A stretch of DNA of 64,000 bases from Pedobacter paludis (GCF_003173575.1 NZ_QGNY01000003.1:186001-250000), one strand, 5' to 3'; positions 8,174 to 17,440 are shown, numbered from the stretch's first letter. The notes: generated by a model not told the origin, from the letters alone. Numbers and translations: made by a program.

Positions 8174-8734
8174 TTATTTATTAAACGCAGTCATGGTGTG
8201 TGCTGGGCCAACAGTTACGAAGCTTTTTATAAGCTCTACACTTTTATCAATGAGTGCCGGCAACTCTAATTGTTCGTTTTTATCAAATAAGCCCAAAACA
8301 AAATCAATCTGATGGCCTTTAGGATAATCATTTCCGATACCAAAGCGCAAACGTGCATAATTCTGACCACCACAAACCTCTTCTATACTTTTTAATCCAT
8401 TATGGCCAGCGCTAGAGCCTTGAAGCTTTAAACGCAACTTACCAAGTGGCAAAGCGAGATCATCTACAATTACGAGTACATTCTCTGGAGAAATCTTTAA
8501 TTCTTTCATCCAATAGTTAACCGCTTTGCCACTTAAATTCATAAAAGTGGTTGGTTTAATTACATGGAGCTTTTTGCCTTTAAAACCAACCTCGGCATAA
8601 TAAGCTAGGCGGATATTTTGAAAGCTTCCATCTAAATTTTTAACCAGTTCATCGGCAATATCAAAACCAATGTTATGCCTTGTGTGCGCATAATCCGGTC
8701 CAATGTTTCCTAAGCCAACTATAAGATATTTCAT
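8174..8734 (-). CDS. pth: Peptidyl-tRNA hydrolase
   Basis: A 186-residue enzyme that frees tRNA from dropped-off peptidyl-tRNA in the cytoplasm. Diagnostic segments are YLIVGLGNIGPDYAHTRHNIGF with catalytic His20, KPTTFMNLSGKAV, VIVDDLALPLGK and GSSAGHNGLKSI. The start codon lies only 5 bp after a consensus -7 box, so the mRNA may be nearly leaderless. Its promoter is embedded in an unusual heptamer repeat array. Confidence 0.97.
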   Translation of the reverse strand: MKYLIVGLGNIGPDYAHTRHNIGFDIADELVKNLDGSFQNIRLAYYAEVGFKGKKLHVIKPTTFMNLSGKAVNYWMKELKISPENVLVIVDDLALPLGKLRLKLQGSSAGHNGLKSIEEVCGGQNYARLRFGIGNDYPKGHQIDFVLGLFDKNEQLELPALIDKSVELIKSFVTVGPAHTMTAFNK

Positions 8735-8739
8735 GGTTG

Positions 8740-8771
8740 CAAAGGTAAAAGCTTAAAGCGGAAAGACCAAA
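8740..8771 (-). promoter_or_regulatory. pth promoter, TTTG-N20-TACCTTTG
   Basis: On the minus strand the -7 box TACCTTTG (8740-8747) and a -33 TTTG (8768-8771) have the canonical 20 bp spacer. The -33 box and the whole spacer lie inside the AAAGNNN heptamer array. Confidence 0.68.
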
Positions 8772-8908
8772 GATTAAAGCGGAAAGCTTAAAGACTAAAG
8801 ACCAAAGCGAAAAGCTTAAAGACCAAAGATTAAAGCGGAAAGCTTAAAGTCCAAAGAAGAAAGACTAGAGCGAAAAGTTTAAAAACCAAAGCGAAGAGCT
8901 TAAAGGAC
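8748..8908. repeat. 23-unit AAAGNNN heptamer array
   Basis: A strictly 7-bp periodic array. Most units are AAAG plus one of CTT, CGG, ACC, ATT, ACT or CGA, and units near the distal end are degenerate (AGAGCGA, AAAAACC, AGAGCTT). There are higher-order blocks such as AAAGCGG-AAAGCTT-AAAGACC or ACT. It begins directly upstream of the pth -7 box. On the minus strand it reads NNNCTTT. It is noncoding, and nothing in it resembles CRISPR. Confidence 0.92.
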
Positions 8909-8960
8909 AAACATTATATTATGATCTTGAAAATCCTTTAATCTTAAAAAATCCTGATCC

Positions 8961-8991
8961 AAAAAAAAGCGACACAAAATTTGTGTCGCTT
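8961..8991 (-). terminator. rplY terminator
   Basis: A perfect 12-bp stem, AAGCGACACAAA with TTTGTGTCGCTT, lies 25 bp beyond the rplY stop. On the minus strand it is followed by eight T. Confidence 0.92.
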
Positions 8992-9015
8992 AATCCTGAA
9001 ATCAAGAAATCCTGA

Positions 9016-9600
9016 TTATTTTTTACCTTTAGCAGCTTCAGTTTCTGCTTGTTTTAATGCTCTACTCATTCCTACAGAAACGATTGTATCTTCTGGAGTA
9101 TTGGTAATTACATATTTGTCTGCTTTAATATCACGAACGCGAACTAAGCCACCAACTTCTAATTTAGCAATGCTAACTTCTACAGTTTGAGGCATTGTAG
9201 CTGGCAAAGATTTAACACGTAGTTTACGTAATTTCTGAACCATTTTACCACCCATTTTAACACCTGGAGAAGTTCCTGCTAATTTTACAGGGATTTCCAT
9301 AACGATTTCTTTATCATCAAATAATTGAAGAAAATCGATGTGCATTAAAACATCGGTTAATGGGTGAAATTGCGTGTCTTTAACGATTGCTTTAGTTTTT
9401 GTACCGTTTACATCAATTTCTACAAAGTTTGCTTCTGGAGTGTAAATTACATCTCTTAAGTCTGCGATAACAACAGCTAAATGTTGTTGTGAAGTACCAC
9501 CATACAATACCGCAGGAACTTTACCTTCGTAACGAAGCTCTTTGGCATCGCGTTTCCCTACGTTCTCTCTTGGAGAACCGCTAATTGCGATTGTTTTCAT
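9016..9600 (-). CDS. rplY: 50S ribosomal protein L25 / general stress protein Ctc
   Basis: A 194-residue protein of the long L25 (Ctc/TL5) type. The N-terminal 5S rRNA-binding domain (about 1-92) begins MKTIAISGSPRENVGKRDAK, with VPAVLYGG typical of the family. The C-terminal beta domain (about 95-180) contains VKLAGTSPGVKMGG. A Lys-rich tail ends the protein. It lies 107 bp downstream of prs on the same strand with no strong terminator between, so the two may be cotranscribed. Confidence 0.95.
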   Translation of the reverse strand: MKTIAISGSPRENVGKRDAKELRYEGKVPAVLYGGTSQQHLAVVIADLRDVIYTPEANFVEIDVNGTKTKAIVKDTQFHPLTDVLMHIDFLQLFDDKEIVMEIPVKLAGTSPGVKMGGKMVQKLRKLRVKSLPATMPQTVEVSIAKLEVGGLVRVRDIKADKYVITNTPEDTIVSVGMSRALKQAETEAAKGKK

Positions 9601-9707
9601 TTTATATTTATTTAATTATTGTTTATCTGGTTAAATGTTTCAATTGATTAACTGATTGCATAATTACAATTAACAGATCAATCAATTTCTACAATCAACC
9701 TCATTTA

Positions 9708-10649
9708 TTACACTTTAAATAGATCGCTTATAGAACCATGCTCATTTACATTGGCAATTGCTCTTGCAAATAAACTAGCGGTACTTAGCTGTCTAATTTT
9801 TGGGCTTTTCATTTTCAACGGAATCGTATCTGTTACAATTAATTCAGTTAATACTGAATTTTCTACCGTTTCAATTGCTTTGCCCGATAAAACGGCATGT
9901 GTACAAACCGCTCTAACACTTGCCGCACCATTTTCCATAATCAAAGCCGCAGCTTTAGATAATGTTCCAGCGGTATCGCAAATATCGTCGATCAATACAA
10001 CATCCTGACCGGTTACATCTCCAATAATCGACATCGATTCGATTTCATTGGCACGTTTACGGCGTTTATCACAAATAATAACTTCTGCATTAAAAAACTT
10101 AGCAAAGGTACGAGCCCTGTACGAACCGCCCATATCCGGCGATGCGATGGTTAAATTCTTTAAGCCTAAGCTTTTGATATAAGGAACAAAAATAACCGAT
10201 CCATCTAAGTGATCTACCGGAATATCGAAGAAACCCTGTATCTGTGCTGCATGCAAATCCATCGTCATAATGCGGTGAATCCCTGCAGACTTTAATAAAT
10301 TGGCCACCAATTTGGCTCCGATTGCTACACGAGGTTTATCTTTTCTATCCTGACGGGCTAAACCATAGTAAGGAACAACTGCCGTAATGTAATGTGCCGA
10401 TGCTCTTTTAGCTGCATCTACCATTAACAAAAGTTCCATTAAGTTATCGCTGGGCTGATAAGTAGATTGGATTAAGAAAACATCACAACCACGGATCGAT
10501 TCATCAAAAGAAGGTTGAAACTCGCCATCACTGAATTTGTGAATGGTTACCTCGCCCAATGGCTTGCCGTAACTTTCAGCTATCTTAAGTGATAATTCTC
10601 TAGAACCTGTTCCAGAAAAAAGCTTTACCTGGTTAAACTGCAATGGCAT
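9708..10649 (-). CDS. prs: Ribose-phosphate pyrophosphokinase
   Basis: A 313-residue enzyme, the usual length, making PRPP from ribose-5-phosphate and ATP. Motifs are VKLFSGTGSRELS at the start, the DAAKRASAHYITAVVPYYGLARQD region, MDLHAAQIQGFFD, and the PRPP loop VVLIDDICDTAGT. I chose the ATG at 10649. The longer in-frame TTG start at 10748 lies inside the tRNA-Gln gene and adds a segment absent from the family. tRNA-Gln lies 70 bp upstream on the same strand, and no separate promoter is obvious, so readthrough from the tRNA promoter is possible. Confidence 0.95.
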   Translation of the reverse strand: MPLQFNQVKLFSGTGSRELSLKIAESYGKPLGEVTIHKFSDGEFQPSFDESIRGCDVFLIQSTYQPSDNLMELLLMVDAAKRASAHYITAVVPYYGLARQDRKDKPRVAIGAKLVANLLKSAGIHRIMTMDLHAAQIQGFFDIPVDHLDGSVIFVPYIKSLGLKNLTIASPDMGGSYRARTFAKFFNAEVIICDKRRKRANEIESMSIIGDVTGQDVVLIDDICDTAGTLSKAAALIMENGAASVRAVCTHAVLSGKAIETVENSVLTELIVTDTIPLKMKSPKIRQLSTASLFARAIANVNEHGSISDLFKV

Positions 10650-10719
10650 GATTCCGTGTAGTTTACGGGTTAAAAAAAATCGGATCATGTATTTTACACG
10701 ACCCGATGTTAAACTTAAG

Positions 10720-10790
10720 TTGTCCGACCTGGATTCGAACCAAGACAAACAGTACCAAAAACTGTCGTACTACCCTTATACTATCGGACA
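10720..10790 (-). tRNA. tRNA-Gln (anticodon TTG)
   Basis: A 71-nt cloverleaf on the minus strand. The acceptor stem is TGTCCGA with TCGGACA, discriminator A. The anticodon arm is ACAGT-TTTTGGT-ACTGT, giving anticodon TTG for CAA codons. The T arm contains GGTTCGAATCC. CCA is not encoded. Confidence 0.95.
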
Positions 10791-10826
10791 AAAGCAATTC
10801 GAGGATATATCCCTCGATTGGGAATG

Positions 10827-10857
10827 CAAATGTAGGCAGGTTATTTTAAATATGCAA
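10827..10857 (-). promoter_or_regulatory. tRNA-Gln (and possibly prs) promoter, TTG-N20-TACATTTG
   Basis: The minus-strand -7 box TACATTTG (10827-10834) and TTG (10855-10857) have a 20 bp spacer. The tRNA 5' end lies 36 bp downstream of the -7 box. The 5' leader contains a small stem, CGAGGGATATATCCTCG (10799-10815). Confidence 0.7.
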
Positions 10858-10949
10858 GAACGATTAAAAAAAAATTAAAAATATTTTGCGCTCAATTTAG
10901 TTTCAAAAAAATTGTACGACACGTGCAACATTTTCATTTTATAACCGAC

Positions 10950-10970
10950 TTTATAGGTTAAACCTATAAA
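10950..10970. promoter_or_regulatory. Perfect 10-bp palindrome upstream of the first DUF2723 gene
   Basis: TTTATAGGTT and its complement surround one central base, ending 29 bp before the ATG at 11000. It could be an operator or a 5'-UTR hairpin. No -7 consensus was found near it. Confidence 0.4.
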
Positions 10971-10999
10971 CCTTTTACTATCAATCAGTAACCTAAACT

Positions 11000-13900
11000 A
11001 TGAACTATTCTAAAACCAACACGATTGCCGGCTGGTTATGTTTTTTCATTGCCGCAACAACTTACATTTTAACTTTAGATCAATCCGTAAGCTTTTGGGA
11101 TTGTGGCGAATTTATTGCTTCTGCCTTCCGTTTAGAGGTTGTTCACCAGCCGGGCGCACCAATTGTTTCTATGGTTCAGCGGTTATTTTCTACTTTAGCC
11201 ATGGGCGATGTAACCAAGGTTGCTTATTTTATGAATCTTGCTTCTGCCCTAGCCAGCGCGGGAACAATTCTTTTTCTTTTTTGGACGATTACGGCTCTAG
11301 CTAAAAAAACCATCATAAAAGATGAATCTGAAATGAATACCTCAAAAATCATTAGCATTATTGGCGCAGGTTTGGTTGGTTCCTTAGCTTATGCCTTTTC
11401 GGATAGTTTTTGGTTTTCTGCCGTAGAGGCTGAGGTTTATGCCATGTCATCGCTTTGCACTGCAGTTGTATTTTGGGGTATTTTAAAATGGGAATCGCAA
11501 GCCAATGATCCGAAATCAGATAGATGGTTATTGTTTGTTGCTTACATGATTGGTATTTCTATCGGCATTCACTTATTAAACCTGTTGGCAATTCCAGCCC
11601 TGATTTTTGTTTATTACTTCAAGAAATATCCCGCTCCCAACTGGAAAAGCGTATTAAAGGTTTTCGTTATTTCCATCTCCATTTTGGCATTTGTTCAATT
11701 TGGCATTATCCAGTATCTAGTTTCTTTCGCCGCTAATTTTGATTATTTCTTTGTAAACAAATTAGGCTTTGGTTTCAACACCGGAGTTGCATTTTTCGCC
11801 ATCTTAATTATCGGAGGATTGGTTTATGGAATAAGATATTCAATCATCCACCAAAAAAGAGCATTAAACTTAGCCATGCTATTTACGGTTTTACTTATTT
11901 TCGGTTACAGTTCTTTTGCGTTATTAATTATCAGGGCGCATGCAAAACCAAACTTAAACAACACCGATCCCGAAAATGCCTTTAACTTTTTAAGTTATGT
12001 AAATCGTTCCCAATATGGAGACCGTCCTTTGGTTTATGGAGAAAACTATAACTCTAATAAAATCGGGATTAAAGAATCCGGAACACTATATAGAAAAGGC
12101 GATCAAAAATATGAAGTTGCCGGTACCAAATCAGATTATATTTTTGAACAAAAAACCTTAGCGCCAAGAATGTACAGCGATAAACCCGAACACAGTTCAT
12201 TTTATAAAAAATGGATGGGTTTTGATGATGAGCATAAACCAACCATGACCGAAAATTTATCGTACATGTCTACCTTTCAAATTGGACAAATGTACATGCG
12301 TTATTTTATGTGGAATTTTGTTGGCAGACAGGACAATCAAGATGGCCAGCACGGAGGAAGTAGTGGTGCATGGCTGAGTGGGATTAAGCCTGTTGATGCA
12401 ATTAGACTTGGCGACCAGAAAAACCTTCCTCCATCAATAACAGAAAACAGAGCGTACAACCGTTTTTTCTTTCTACCCTTAATTATCGGCCTAATTGGGG
12501 CCATTTGGCACTTTAAACGTAACCAGAAAGATGCTGGCATTATTGGTCTGCTCTTTATATTTACCGGAGTTGCCATTGTTATTTACTTAAATTCTGTACC
12601 TGTAGAACCTCGTGAGAGGGATTATGCTTATGTGGGATCATTCTATGCTTTTGCCATTTGGATAGGTCTTGGTGTTTTCGGGTTGAAAGACTGGGTTTTC
12701 CAAAAATTGACGCCAGCAAAGGCAGGCCTTTTTGCTTCTATAATTGCTTTATTTGCCGCACCAGTTATTATGGCAAGTCAGGGCTGGGATGATCATGATC
12801 GTTCGGATAGTCATGTAGCAAGAGATGTTTCCATTGATTATTTAAAGGCATGTGCGCCGAATGCCATTCTGTTCACCTATGGCGATAACGATACTTTCCC
12901 CGTTTGGTATGCACAAGAGGTAGAAAATATTCGTCCAGATGTACGTGTGGTAAATTTGAGCCTATTCACCGCCGATTGGTATATAGATGGAATGAAGCGG
13001 AAGCAGAACCAATCGGAGCCACTTCCAATTTCTATGAAACCGAGTCAATATGTTGCGGGTACTAGAGATGTAATGTATTATCAGGATTATAAAATTGCTC
13101 AACATATCGAGCTAAAAGAAATTCTGGACGTTTTATTATCGGATAATGATGCAGATAAGGTTGCTATGCAAGATGGTTCAAAAAGCAATGTTCTGCCCAC
13201 AAAAAACCTAAAGCTTAAAGTTAACCCTAAAGAAGTTATTGACACAGGAACTGTTCCATTAGAAGATGCCGGCAAAATTGCCAATAGCATGGAATGGACT
13301 TACAATTCGGATTATGTAACTAAAGGAACTTTGGCTTTGTTCGATATTCTTACACACAACCAGTGGAAAAGACCAATTTATTTTACCACAACTATGCCTT
13401 CAGAACAATATATCGGTTTGGATAAATATTTATATTCTGAAGGTTTAAATATGAGGTTACTTCCATTAAAACCCGATACTGCAACAAACACAGGTTACGG
13501 TATGGTAAACACAAAACCAATGTACCACAATGTGATGAACGTTTTTAACTATGGGAATATTAAAAATGCAAATCATTTAGATCGACAATCTGCCGATGAT
13601 GTAACCATGTTTTCGAATATTTTTAACGGCCTTTTAAATGGATTGTTAGATGAAGGGAAAATTGCCGAAAGTAAAAAAGTTGCTGATCGTTATTTCCAGG
13701 TGATTCCTGAAAAGTTTTATGGATTCCGTCAGGTTGCCAGTACTTTTTATTTCACCGAGAGTTTGTATAGATTAAATGATTTGAAAAGGGCAAATGCCTT
13801 AGTAAATAGAACAGCTGACTACATGGACAAGGAATTAACCTACCTTGCTGATGTTTCCATTAGCAAAAATCGCTTAGCTTCAGAAAATGAGATTCGTTTT

Positions 13901-14026
13901 TATATGACTTATTTAGGCCAGATGATTAAATTAACAGAAACATTTAAGCAGGATGAGCTGAGTAAAAAATTGGAGAAACAATATTCAGCCATGTTATTAA
14001 GACTTTCTCCTTTTGTGAGCGGTTAG
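11000..14026 (+). CDS. DUF2723 multi-pass membrane protein (predicted GT117-type glycosyltransferase)
   Basis: A 1008-residue protein. The N-terminal half has about a dozen hydrophobic segments resembling protein O-mannosyltransferases, and the conserved SFWDCGEFIASAFRL (about 31-45) sits in the first periplasmic loop, where PMT-like enzymes keep acidic catalytic residues. RDYAYVGSFYAFAIWIGLG (about 540) and GWDDHDRS (about 595) are family hallmarks. The soluble C-terminal part contains TYGDNDTFPVWYAQEVENIRPDV-type segments and helical repeats. It probably transfers sugar from a lipid carrier to secreted targets, which is an inference from family. A paralogue follows in tandem. Confidence 0.82.
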   Translation: MNYSKTNTIAGWLCFFIAATTYILTLDQSVSFWDCGEFIASAFRLEVVHQPGAPIVSMVQRLFSTLAMGDVTKVAYFMNLASALASAGTILFLFWTITALAKKTIIKDESEMNTSKIISIIGAGLVGSLAYAFSDSFWFSAVEAEVYAMSSLCTAVVFWGILKWESQANDPKSDRWLLFVAYMIGISIGIHLLNLLAIPALIFVYYFKKYPAPNWKSVLKVFVISISILAFVQFGIIQYLVSFAANFDYFFVNKLGFGFNTGVAFFAILIIGGLVYGIRYSIIHQKRALNLAMLFTVLLIFGYSSFALLIIRAHAKPNLNNTDPENAFNFLSYVNRSQYGDRPLVYGENYNSNKIGIKESGTLYRKGDQKYEVAGTKSDYIFEQKTLAPRMYSDKPEHSSFYKKWMGFDDEHKPTMTENLSYMSTFQIGQMYMRYFMWNFVGRQDNQDGQHGGSSGAWLSGIKPVDAIRLGDQKNLPPSITENRAYNRFFFLPLIIGLIGAIWHFKRNQKDAGIIGLLFIFTGVAIVIYLNSVPVEPRERDYAYVGSFYAFAIWIGLGVFGLKDWVFQKLTPAKAGLFASIIALFAAPVIMASQGWDDHDRSDSHVARDVSIDYLKACAPNAILFTYGDNDTFPVWYAQEVENIRPDVRVVNLSLFTADWYIDGMKRKQNQSEPLPISMKPSQYVAGTRDVMYYQDYKIAQHIELKEILDVLLSDNDADKVAMQDGSKSNVLPTKNLKLKVNPKEVIDTGTVPLEDAGKIANSMEWTYNSDYVTKGTLALFDILTHNQWKRPIYFTTTMPSEQYIGLDKYLYSEGLNMRLLPLKPDTATNTGYGMVNTKPMYHNVMNVFNYGNIKNANHLDRQSADDVTMFSNIFNGLLNGLLDEGKIAESKKVADRYFQVIPEKFYGFRQVASTFYFTESLYRLNDLKRANALVNRTADYMDKELTYLADVSISKNRLASENEIRFYMTYLGQMIKLTETFKQDELSKKLEKQYSAMLLRLSPFVSG

Positions 14027-14035
14027 TACTTCTTA

Positions 14036-14112
14036 AAGGTTCGTGGAGACACGAACCTTAACATTATTGAAAGAACTTCATCATCAAGCCGTGGTATGTG
14101 TCTTCACGTACC
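14036..14112. other. Two stem-loops between the DUF2723 paralogues
   Basis: A perfect 10-bp stem AAGGTTCGTG-GAGA-CACGAACCTT (14036-14059) and a second stem GGTATGTG-TCTT-CACGTACC (about 14093-14112) follow the first gene. Neither has a T run, so they may act as processing or stability elements rather than intrinsic terminators. Nothing else recognisable lies in 14113-14277. Confidence 0.5.
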
Positions 14113-14277
14113 ATTAAATTTTAAAAGCCTACAGTCATTTTTCAATTGATTTTTGGACTTGTTGCGTTAAAAATTGTTAAATCAATCTAAAATTTTACCT
14201 GTTTTATCGACTAGAATAGTTAATTTCGGCAGCATTTTTATGTCAATACAAAATTTAATTATCATTATCATAAACCA

Positions 14278-17200
14278 ATGAATTATTCAAAAGTCAATAA
14301 TATAGTAGGCTGGATCTGCTTTTTAATTGCTACAATAACTTACGTTTTAACCTTAGAACCATCTGCTAGTTTCTGGGATTGTGGCGAATTTATCGCGTCG
14401 GCATTTAAAATGCAAGTTGTTCACCAACCGGGTGCACCTTTATTTTTAATGATTCAACGTTTCTTCTCGATGTTCGCAATGGGCAATAAAACCCAAATTG
14501 CTTATTGGATGAATATTGGCTCAGCGATTTCGAGTGCAGCAACCATATTATTTTTATTTTGGACCATTACCGCTTTAGCCAAGAAAACATTAATTAAAGT
14601 TGGCGAAGAACTTACCACAGGCAAATTGATTAGCATTATGGGTGCCGGAGCAGTTGGTGCTTTAGCTTATACATTTTCTGATAGTTTTTGGTTTTCTGCT
14701 GTAGAGTCTGAGGTTTACGCACAATCATCTCTATTTACCGCAATTGTTTTCTGGGGCATTTTAAAATGGGAAGCACATGCCGATGAGCCAAAAGGCGATC
14801 GTTGGTTGTTGTTTATCGCCTATATTATGGGTTTATCAATTGGTATTCACCTCCTAAATTTATTAACCATTCCGGCGATGGCTTTTGTTTATTATTTCAA
14901 AAAAACAGATAAACCGACTACATCAGGGATTTTTAAAACATTAATCGTTGGGATTTTAATCCTAGCAGTTATTCAATATGGTATTATCCAGTATTTGGTT
15001 TCATTTGGTGCTTACTTCGATTTATTCTTTGTAAACACTTTAGGCTTAGGCTTCGGAACGGGTGTATTATTCTTCGCGGTTTTATTGATTGGTGCGTTCG
15101 TTTGGGCCATTCGCTATTCAATTGCACATCAAAAGAAATTATTAAACTTAGGCTTAATTTCTACTGTATTAATTATTTTCGGTTATACATCATTCTCGAT
15201 GATTGTAATCAGAGCCAAGGCTGATCCTAACTTAAACAATAGCGCTCCGAAAGATGCATTTTCGTTTTTGAGCTACTTAAACCGTGAGCAATACGGAGAC
15301 AGACCTTTGGTATTTGGTCCAAATTATAATTCAGAAAGATCTGGTGTAACAGAAGGAAAAACCATTTGGAGAAAAGGGGATAATAAATACGAGGTTGCCG
15401 GAAAGAAAAGCGATTATGAATACACCAACAATACGTTATTGCCTCGTATGTATAGCGATGATCCGAAGCATGCAGCCTTTTACAAAGAATGGATGCATAT
15501 GGACGATAGCAAAAAACCAAATGTAGTAGATAATGTTGGCTTCTTATTTAGCTATCAAATCGGCTACATGTACATGCGTTATTTTATGTGGAATTTTGTT
15601 GGCCGTCAAAACGATGAACAAGGCCAGGGAAGTGGTTTTGAGGGCGAATGGATTAGCGGTATAAAAGGCATTGATAAGATGCGCATGGGCGATCAGACCC
15701 ATTTACCACCATCAACAGTTGATAACAAAGCTTATAACCGTTTCTTCTTTTTACCATTAATTATCGGCTTAATGGGTGCAATTTGGCACTTTAAACGCAA
15801 TCAGAAAGATGCCGGAATTGTTGCCCTGTTATTCTTTTTTACCGGTATTGCCATTGTATTATACTTAAATCAAAAACCTTTAGAGCCTAGGGAGCGAGAT
15901 TATGCTTACACAGGTTCGTTCTATGCTTTTGCCATTTGGATAGGCTTGGGCGTGTTGGCAATTAAAGAATGGTTATTTAAAAAATTAACCCCTACTACTG
16001 GTGCAATTGGCGCTACTGTAATTGGTTTACTTGCTGCGCCAACCATTATGGCAGAACAAGGATGGGATGATCACGACCGTTCTACAAAATTGGTTCCACA
16101 TGATATTGCTTTGGATTACCTACAATCTTGTGCACCGAATGCGATTTTGTTCACCTATGGTGATAATGATACTTACCCGCTTTGGTACATTCAGGAAGTA
16201 GAAAATGTGCGTCCAGATGTGCGAATTGTAAACTTAAGTTTGTTTGATACAGATTGGTACATTAATGGAATGAGACAGAAACAAAATGAATCTGCCCCGC
16301 TTCCAATTAGTATGGTTCCTTCTCAGTATGTTCAAGGAGAAAGAGATGTAATGCCATATGATGATTATAAACTTGCTGGTGATGTTGAGCTTGAGAAAGT
16401 GGTTGATTTGTTATTATCAAACGATGATGGAGATAAAGTACCTATGCAGGATGGTACAAAATCGAACTTCCTGCCAACCAAAAACTTAATGATTACAGTT
16501 GATCCACAGCAAGTAGTGAGTACTGGAACGGTTCCAGCTGCAGATGCTTCGAAGATCACAACCAAAATGGACTGGAAATTTAACAAAGGTTATGTAACTA
16601 AGGGAACATTAGCCATGTTCGATATCTTAGCGCACAACAACTGGAAACGTCCAATTTATTTTGCATCTACTGTTCCATCAGAACAGTACAATGGTTTAGA
16701 CAAATATTTATACAACGAAGGATTAGCCTTGCGCTTATTGCCGTTAAAAGCCGATACAACATCTTCTGATGAAAGATCAGAATTAACGAACACACCTGCA
16801 TTATATAATAACGTAATGAACAAGTTTAAATGGGGCAACATGAAAACGGCTACCTATTTGGATCCACAGTCATCAGACGATACGTTTATATTCACCAACA
16901 TTTTCAGTAATTTGAGCAGTAACCTAATTAAAGAAGGTAAAACTGCTGAAGCTAAAAAAGTAATGGATAAATATTTTGCCGTGATGCCTCAGAAATTCTA
17001 TGGTATCCGTACGGTTGTGGTTAAATTCTACATTGCAGAAAACTTATATAAACTTGGAGAAACCGCAAGAGCAAACGAAATTTTATCAACTTCGGGCGAT
17101 TACATCAATAAAGAATTAACTTACTTGGCTGATGTTTCCCAATCAAAAGGAAGTATTACAGGTTCTCAGAATGTTCAAACCGGCTTATACTATTTGGATA

Positions 17201-17319
17201 GAATGATTAAAACCAGTAAAGCAGCGGGCCAAGATAAACTGAGTACCCAATTGGAGAAAATATTTGCTGGCCTAGAAAGCAGATTTTCTATGTACTATCA
17301 GCAAGGTCCACAACAATAA
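14278..17319 (+). CDS. DUF2723 multi-pass membrane protein, second tandem paralogue
   Basis: A 1013-residue paralogue of the preceding protein, colinear over its length. Shared hallmarks are SFWDCGEFIASAFKM near residue 31, RDYAYTGSFYAFAIWIGLG, GWDDHDRS, and the soluble C-terminal region with YGDNDTYPLWYIQEVENVRPDV-type segments. Differences are spread throughout, so the duplication is not recent. The two may act on different carriers or acceptors. The gene is followed by a good terminator. Glycosyltransferase activity is inferred from family. Confidence 0.82.
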   Translation: MNYSKVNNIVGWICFLIATITYVLTLEPSASFWDCGEFIASAFKMQVVHQPGAPLFLMIQRFFSMFAMGNKTQIAYWMNIGSAISSAATILFLFWTITALAKKTLIKVGEELTTGKLISIMGAGAVGALAYTFSDSFWFSAVESEVYAQSSLFTAIVFWGILKWEAHADEPKGDRWLLFIAYIMGLSIGIHLLNLLTIPAMAFVYYFKKTDKPTTSGIFKTLIVGILILAVIQYGIIQYLVSFGAYFDLFFVNTLGLGFGTGVLFFAVLLIGAFVWAIRYSIAHQKKLLNLGLISTVLIIFGYTSFSMIVIRAKADPNLNNSAPKDAFSFLSYLNREQYGDRPLVFGPNYNSERSGVTEGKTIWRKGDNKYEVAGKKSDYEYTNNTLLPRMYSDDPKHAAFYKEWMHMDDSKKPNVVDNVGFLFSYQIGYMYMRYFMWNFVGRQNDEQGQGSGFEGEWISGIKGIDKMRMGDQTHLPPSTVDNKAYNRFFFLPLIIGLMGAIWHFKRNQKDAGIVALLFFFTGIAIVLYLNQKPLEPRERDYAYTGSFYAFAIWIGLGVLAIKEWLFKKLTPTTGAIGATVIGLLAAPTIMAEQGWDDHDRSTKLVPHDIALDYLQSCAPNAILFTYGDNDTYPLWYIQEVENVRPDVRIVNLSLFDTDWYINGMRQKQNESAPLPISMVPSQYVQGERDVMPYDDYKLAGDVELEKVVDLLLSNDDGDKVPMQDGTKSNFLPTKNLMITVDPQQVVSTGTVPAADASKITTKMDWKFNKGYVTKGTLAMFDILAHNNWKRPIYFASTVPSEQYNGLDKYLYNEGLALRLLPLKADTTSSDERSELTNTPALYNNVMNKFKWGNMKTATYLDPQSSDDTFIFTNIFSNLSSNLIKEGKTAEAKKVMDKYFAVMPQKFYGIRTVVVKFYIAENLYKLGETARANEILSTSGDYINKELTYLADVSQSKGSITGSQNVQTGLYYLDRMIKTSKAAGQDKLSTQLEKIFAGLESRFSMYYQQGPQQ

Positions 17320-17341
17320 GCCTTAAAGAAAGAATATTATT

Positions 17342-17371
17342 AAGCTTCACATTAATTTGTGAAGCTTTTTT
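17342..17371 (+). terminator. Terminator after the second DUF2723 gene
   Basis: AAGCTTCAC and GTGAAGCTT form a 9-bp stem with an 8-nt loop, followed by a T run, 22 bp after the stop codon. Confidence 0.9.
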
Positions 17372-17404
17372 ATTTACAGGATTTTTAAATCCGAAAATTT
17401 TCTA

Positions 17405-17440
17405 AAACAAAAAAAAGGGCAGTCAAGAATGACTACCCTT
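17405..17440 (-). terminator. Orphan minus-strand terminator
   Basis: AAGGGCAGTC and GACTACCCTT form a 10-bp stem with one mismatch. On the minus strand it is followed by a T-rich run (complement of 17405-17417). No minus-strand gene is recognisable between it and the accA terminator at 18005, so it may end an unrecognised transcript. Confidence 0.6.

Noticed and set aside
10650..10748. Longer prs start at an in-frame TTG
   Set aside because: The extension lies partly in the tRNA gene and adds residues absent from PRPP synthetases; the ATG at 10649 gives the standard 313 residues.
10648..10878. Plus-strand frame of 76 codons
   Set aside because: It crosses the tRNA-Gln gene, the tRNA promoter and the prs start; no family resemblance.
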